Below are positions 5,099 to 7,079 of a stretch of DNA of 7,079 nucleotides, piece by piece. Origin of the DNA: Alphaproteobacteria bacterium (GTDB lineage: Bacteria; Pseudomonadota; Alphaproteobacteria; ATCC43930; CGMCC-115725). The stretch covers positions 1-7,079 of the forward strand of contig JASHUO010000434.1 of the NCBI GenBank assembly GCA_030039975.1, written 5' to 3'. The position numbers were made by a program, and so were the translations under genes. The stretch's first letter is position 1; every line of letters starts with the position of its first letter. The notes under the pieces were generated by a model that ran no database searches, was not told where the DNA came from, and was given only the letters and a program-made list of their open reading frames with translations.

Positions 5099-7079
5099 TC
5101 ATCGATCGCGCAGCATCGGCCGCAGCCCGTTCATGCTGGCGAGGATCGCCGAGCCGTTGCTGATCACGGCGGTGACCGCGGGACTGACGAGCCCGCCGGG
5201 AAGCGCCAGGCCCAGCGCCAAAGCGTTGAGCGCGGCGACGATCGCGTAGTTCTGCTTGATGAGCCCGACCGCGCCGCGCGAGATCTCGATCGCCTTCACC
5301 AGCTTCCACAGCGAATCCTCCATCAGCACGACATCCGCGGATTCATGCGTGATGTCCGCACCGTGCTTCATGGCGATGCCGACATCGGCATAGCTGAGCG
5401 CCGGCGAATCGTTGATGCCGTCGCCGACCATGGCGACGACACGGCCCGCGCGCTGAAGCTCCCGGATGGCGTCGACCTTGTCGGCCGGCAGGAGGTCCGC
5501 GAGATGGCTGGTCAATCCGAGCCGGCGCCGCACCGCGCCGGCGACGACACCGTTGTCGCCGGTGAGCATAACCGTATCGCGGACGCCCAGGCCGTGCAGG
5601 TGCCGGATCACGTCCGCGCTCTCCGGGCGGATTTCGTCGGCATAGGCGACGCGGCCGGCGAGCTCACCGTCGACCGCGACATAAGTGCAGGATTCCCCGC
5701 GCGCCTCGACAGCGAGGCGGTCGCTCGTCGCGCAATCGAGCCGGATCTCCCGCTGCCGCAGGAAGCGCTCACTGCCGACATGGACGTACCAGCCGTTGAC
5801 CCGGCCCTCGACGCCGAGGCCGACATGGTACTGCGCTTCCTCGCAGGCGGGGATGGCGAGCGTCCGCTCGCGCGCCCGCACCCGCATGGCCTCCGCCACC
5901 GGATGCTTCAGCCGCGTCTCCGCCGCCACCGCAACCGCCAGAAGGTGATCGGCCGGCAGCGTGTTGCGATAGGAGACGACGTCGCGCACGACCGGCGTGC
6001 CATGCGTCAAGGTGCCGGTCTTGTCGAACACGATGGTGTCGATCCCTGCCAGCTTCTCCATATGGCCGCCGCTCTTGATGATGATGCCGGCGCGCGCGGC
6101 ATGGGTGATCGACGCGAGCACGGAGGTCGGCGCAGCGACGCGAATGCCGGTGCCGAAATCGACGATCACGAGCGACAGGAAGCGGTTGACATCGCCGGTC
6201 ACGGCGGCCGTGCCCGCGGCCAGGCTCAAGGTCGGCAGCACCAGCCGATCGGCGAAGAGCTCGGCATGATTTTGCATGCGCGTGTCGCCGACGGGCGCGC
6301 TTTCGACCAGCTCCGCGATCTGGCCGGCGGTGGTGGCGAGGCCGACCTTGAGCGCACGGATCGTGAGCTGGCCCTCGCGCAAGATCGTCGCCGCAAAGGC
6401 GGCTTCGCCGAGGCCGCGGGCGACCGGCAAGCTCTCGCCGGTAATGGTCTTCTGGTCGATCAGGCCGCGACCCTCGATGATCTCGCCATCGACCGGAATC
6501 ATCTCGCCGTGATAGACGATGACGGTGTCGCCGATCGCGAGATCCGAGGCCGGCACCGCGGCGACGACACCGTCCCGGAGGCGCCAGGCGGTCTTCTGCC
6601 GGAACTCCAGCAGCTCGCTGATCGCCCGTTTCGAGCCGGCCGCGGTCAAGTCGCGGATCCAATCGCCGAGCCGGATCAGCCAGGTGATGATCGCGCCGGT
6701 CAGCAAGCTGCCTTGAAGGATCGAGGCGCCGATGGCGAGGGTATCGAGGAAATCGACGTTGAGTCGGCGTTCCCGGCTCCAGACCCGCCAGGCGCGCTTG
6801 GCGATGGGGTAGGCGTTCCACAGCAGCAGCGGCGCGTTGAGCCCAACCGCGAGCGGATGGCTCGAGAGCGCCAAGGCGAGCGACACCGTCGGCAGCGCCA
6901 GCGGCCAGCGCTTTGCCGCTCCCGGGTGAGCTGCGCGAGGTTGCGCGAGTGCGGTCTCGTCGTGGGCGGGCGCGGCAACGCGCTGCAGGATTCCGCGCAA
7001 ATCATCGATGGCGCTGCCGCGCAGCGCCACCATCAGCCGGGCCAGGTGCTCCGACTGCGCGGCGTCGTATTCGATGACA
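5099..7079 (-). CDS. Heavy-metal-type (P1B-like) P-type ATPase lacking the CPC motif, 5' end outside window
   Basis: The frame stays open to the right edge, adding at least VIEYDAAQSEHLARL before the Met at 7033, so the gene is partial. The 'VIEYD' wording resembles the end of a metal-associated HMA-like domain. Numbered from that Met, the catalytic set is complete: TGES (198-201, actuator), FDKTGTLT with phosphorylated Asp337, KHP with His377 (the HP motif of P1B ATPases), TGDN (491-494) and GDGINDSPAL (537-546). Hydrophobic pairs at about 44-80, 96-123, 262-305 and 592-637 give the usual P1B layout. The transmembrane metal site is odd: where Cys-Pro-Cys is expected, just before the Pro-Thr of the conserved helix, it reads VDFGTGIRVAAPT (291-303). 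I see no Cys in any membrane segment; the last helix has ISNGSAILASMNGLRP. It is presumably an inner-membrane ATP-driven cation exporter of unknown substrate. It is coupled to EcsC downstream. Confidence 0.92.
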   Translation of the reverse strand, partial: VIEYDAAQSEHLARLMVALRGSAIDDLRGILQRVAAPAHDETALAQPRAAHPGAAKRWPLALPTVSLALALSSHPLAVGLNAPLLLWNAYPIAKRAWRVWSRERRLNVDFLDTLAIGASILQGSLLTGAIITWLIRLGDWIRDLTAAGSKRAISELLEFRQKTAWRLRDGVVAAVPASDLAIGDTVIVYHGEMIPVDGEIIEGRGLIDQKTITGESLPVARGLGEAAFAATILREGQLTIRALKVGLATTAGQIAELVESAPVGDTRMQNHAELFADRLVLPTLSLAAGTAAVTGDVNRFLSLVIVDFGTGIRVAAPTSVLASITHAARAGIIIKSGGHMEKLAGIDTIVFDKTGTLTHGTPVVRDVVSYRNTLPADHLLAVAVAAETRLKHPVAEAMRVRARERTLAIPACEEAQYHVGLGVEGRVNGWYVHVGSERFLRQREIRLDCATSDRLAVEARGESCTYVAVDGELAGRVAYADEIRPESADVIRHLHGLGVRDTVMLTGDNGVVAGAVRRRLGLTSHLADLLPADKVDAIRELQRAGRVVAMVGDGINDSPALSYADVGIAMKHGADITHESADVVLMEDSLWKLVKAIEISRGAVGLIKQNYAIVAALNALALGLALPGGLVSPAVTAVISNGSAILASMNGLRPMLRDR

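Noticed and set aside
4057..5163. Long plus-strand open frame (368 codons) across the tRNA-Pro and EcsC region
   Set aside because: It starts inside the complex I/tRNA-Pro region and mirrors the EcsC gene on the other strand. The product is rich in Arg, Ala and His with no family signature, as expected of antisense frames in GC-rich DNA.
5769..6821. 350-codon minus-strand frame inside the P-type ATPase
   Set aside because: It is an out-of-frame reading of the ATPase gene with Arg/His-rich low-sense translation, while the ATPase frame carries all catalytic motifs.

Overview
The window reads as chromosome of a GC-rich alphaproteobacterium, probably of the Hyphomicrobiales/Rhizobiales type. The evidence is the base composition, the strong G/C preference at third codon positions, an ETC complex I 'conserved region' (NDUFS4-like) accessory subunit, which is typical of Alphaproteobacteria and mitochondria, and a CTGG..CCCGCTTTCGCGGG palindromic repeat of a kind I associate with Bradyrhizobium relatives. 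The species cannot be named from the sequence. Every gene I can support lies on the minus strand.

Layout from low to high coordinate. (1) 1-461: N-terminal part of an IS1182-family transposase running off the left edge. (2) 462-705: non-coding, with an extragenic palindromic repeat (524-595) and a small hairpin (608-625) that may terminate the cyclase transcript. (3) 706-2139: class III adenylate/guanylate cyclase with a zinc-ribbon-bearing N-terminal half (DUF5939 type). (4) 2140-2457: cyclase leader and about 260 bp in which I see no gene. (5) 2458-3357: three short unrecognised proteins, with a perfect 16-bp palindrome between the first two. (6) 3330-3635: a decayed protein-gene fragment that abuts the 3' end of tRNA-Arg(TCT) at 3636. 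(7) 3636-4167: tRNA-Arg, NDUFS4-like complex I subunit, tRNA-Pro(TGG); the transcription order is Pro, subunit, Arg. (8) 4252-7079: an EcsC-family gene preceded, with a 7-bp gap, by a heavy-metal-type P-type ATPase whose 5' end lies beyond the right edge.

Functionally, 3636-7079 is mostly housekeeping (tRNAs, respiratory accessory subunit) plus a membrane ATPase/EcsC operon. The stretch 1-3635 looks like an accessory zone: transposase, dispersed repeat, orphan small genes and a gene remnant ending exactly at a tRNA 3' end, a common boundary of integrative elements. The most distinctive protein features are the P-type ATPase, which has Asp-Phe-Gly-Thr where metal pumps of this class carry Cys-Pro-Cys, and its tight pairing with EcsC. 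I do not see a clear undescribed defence or mobile system.
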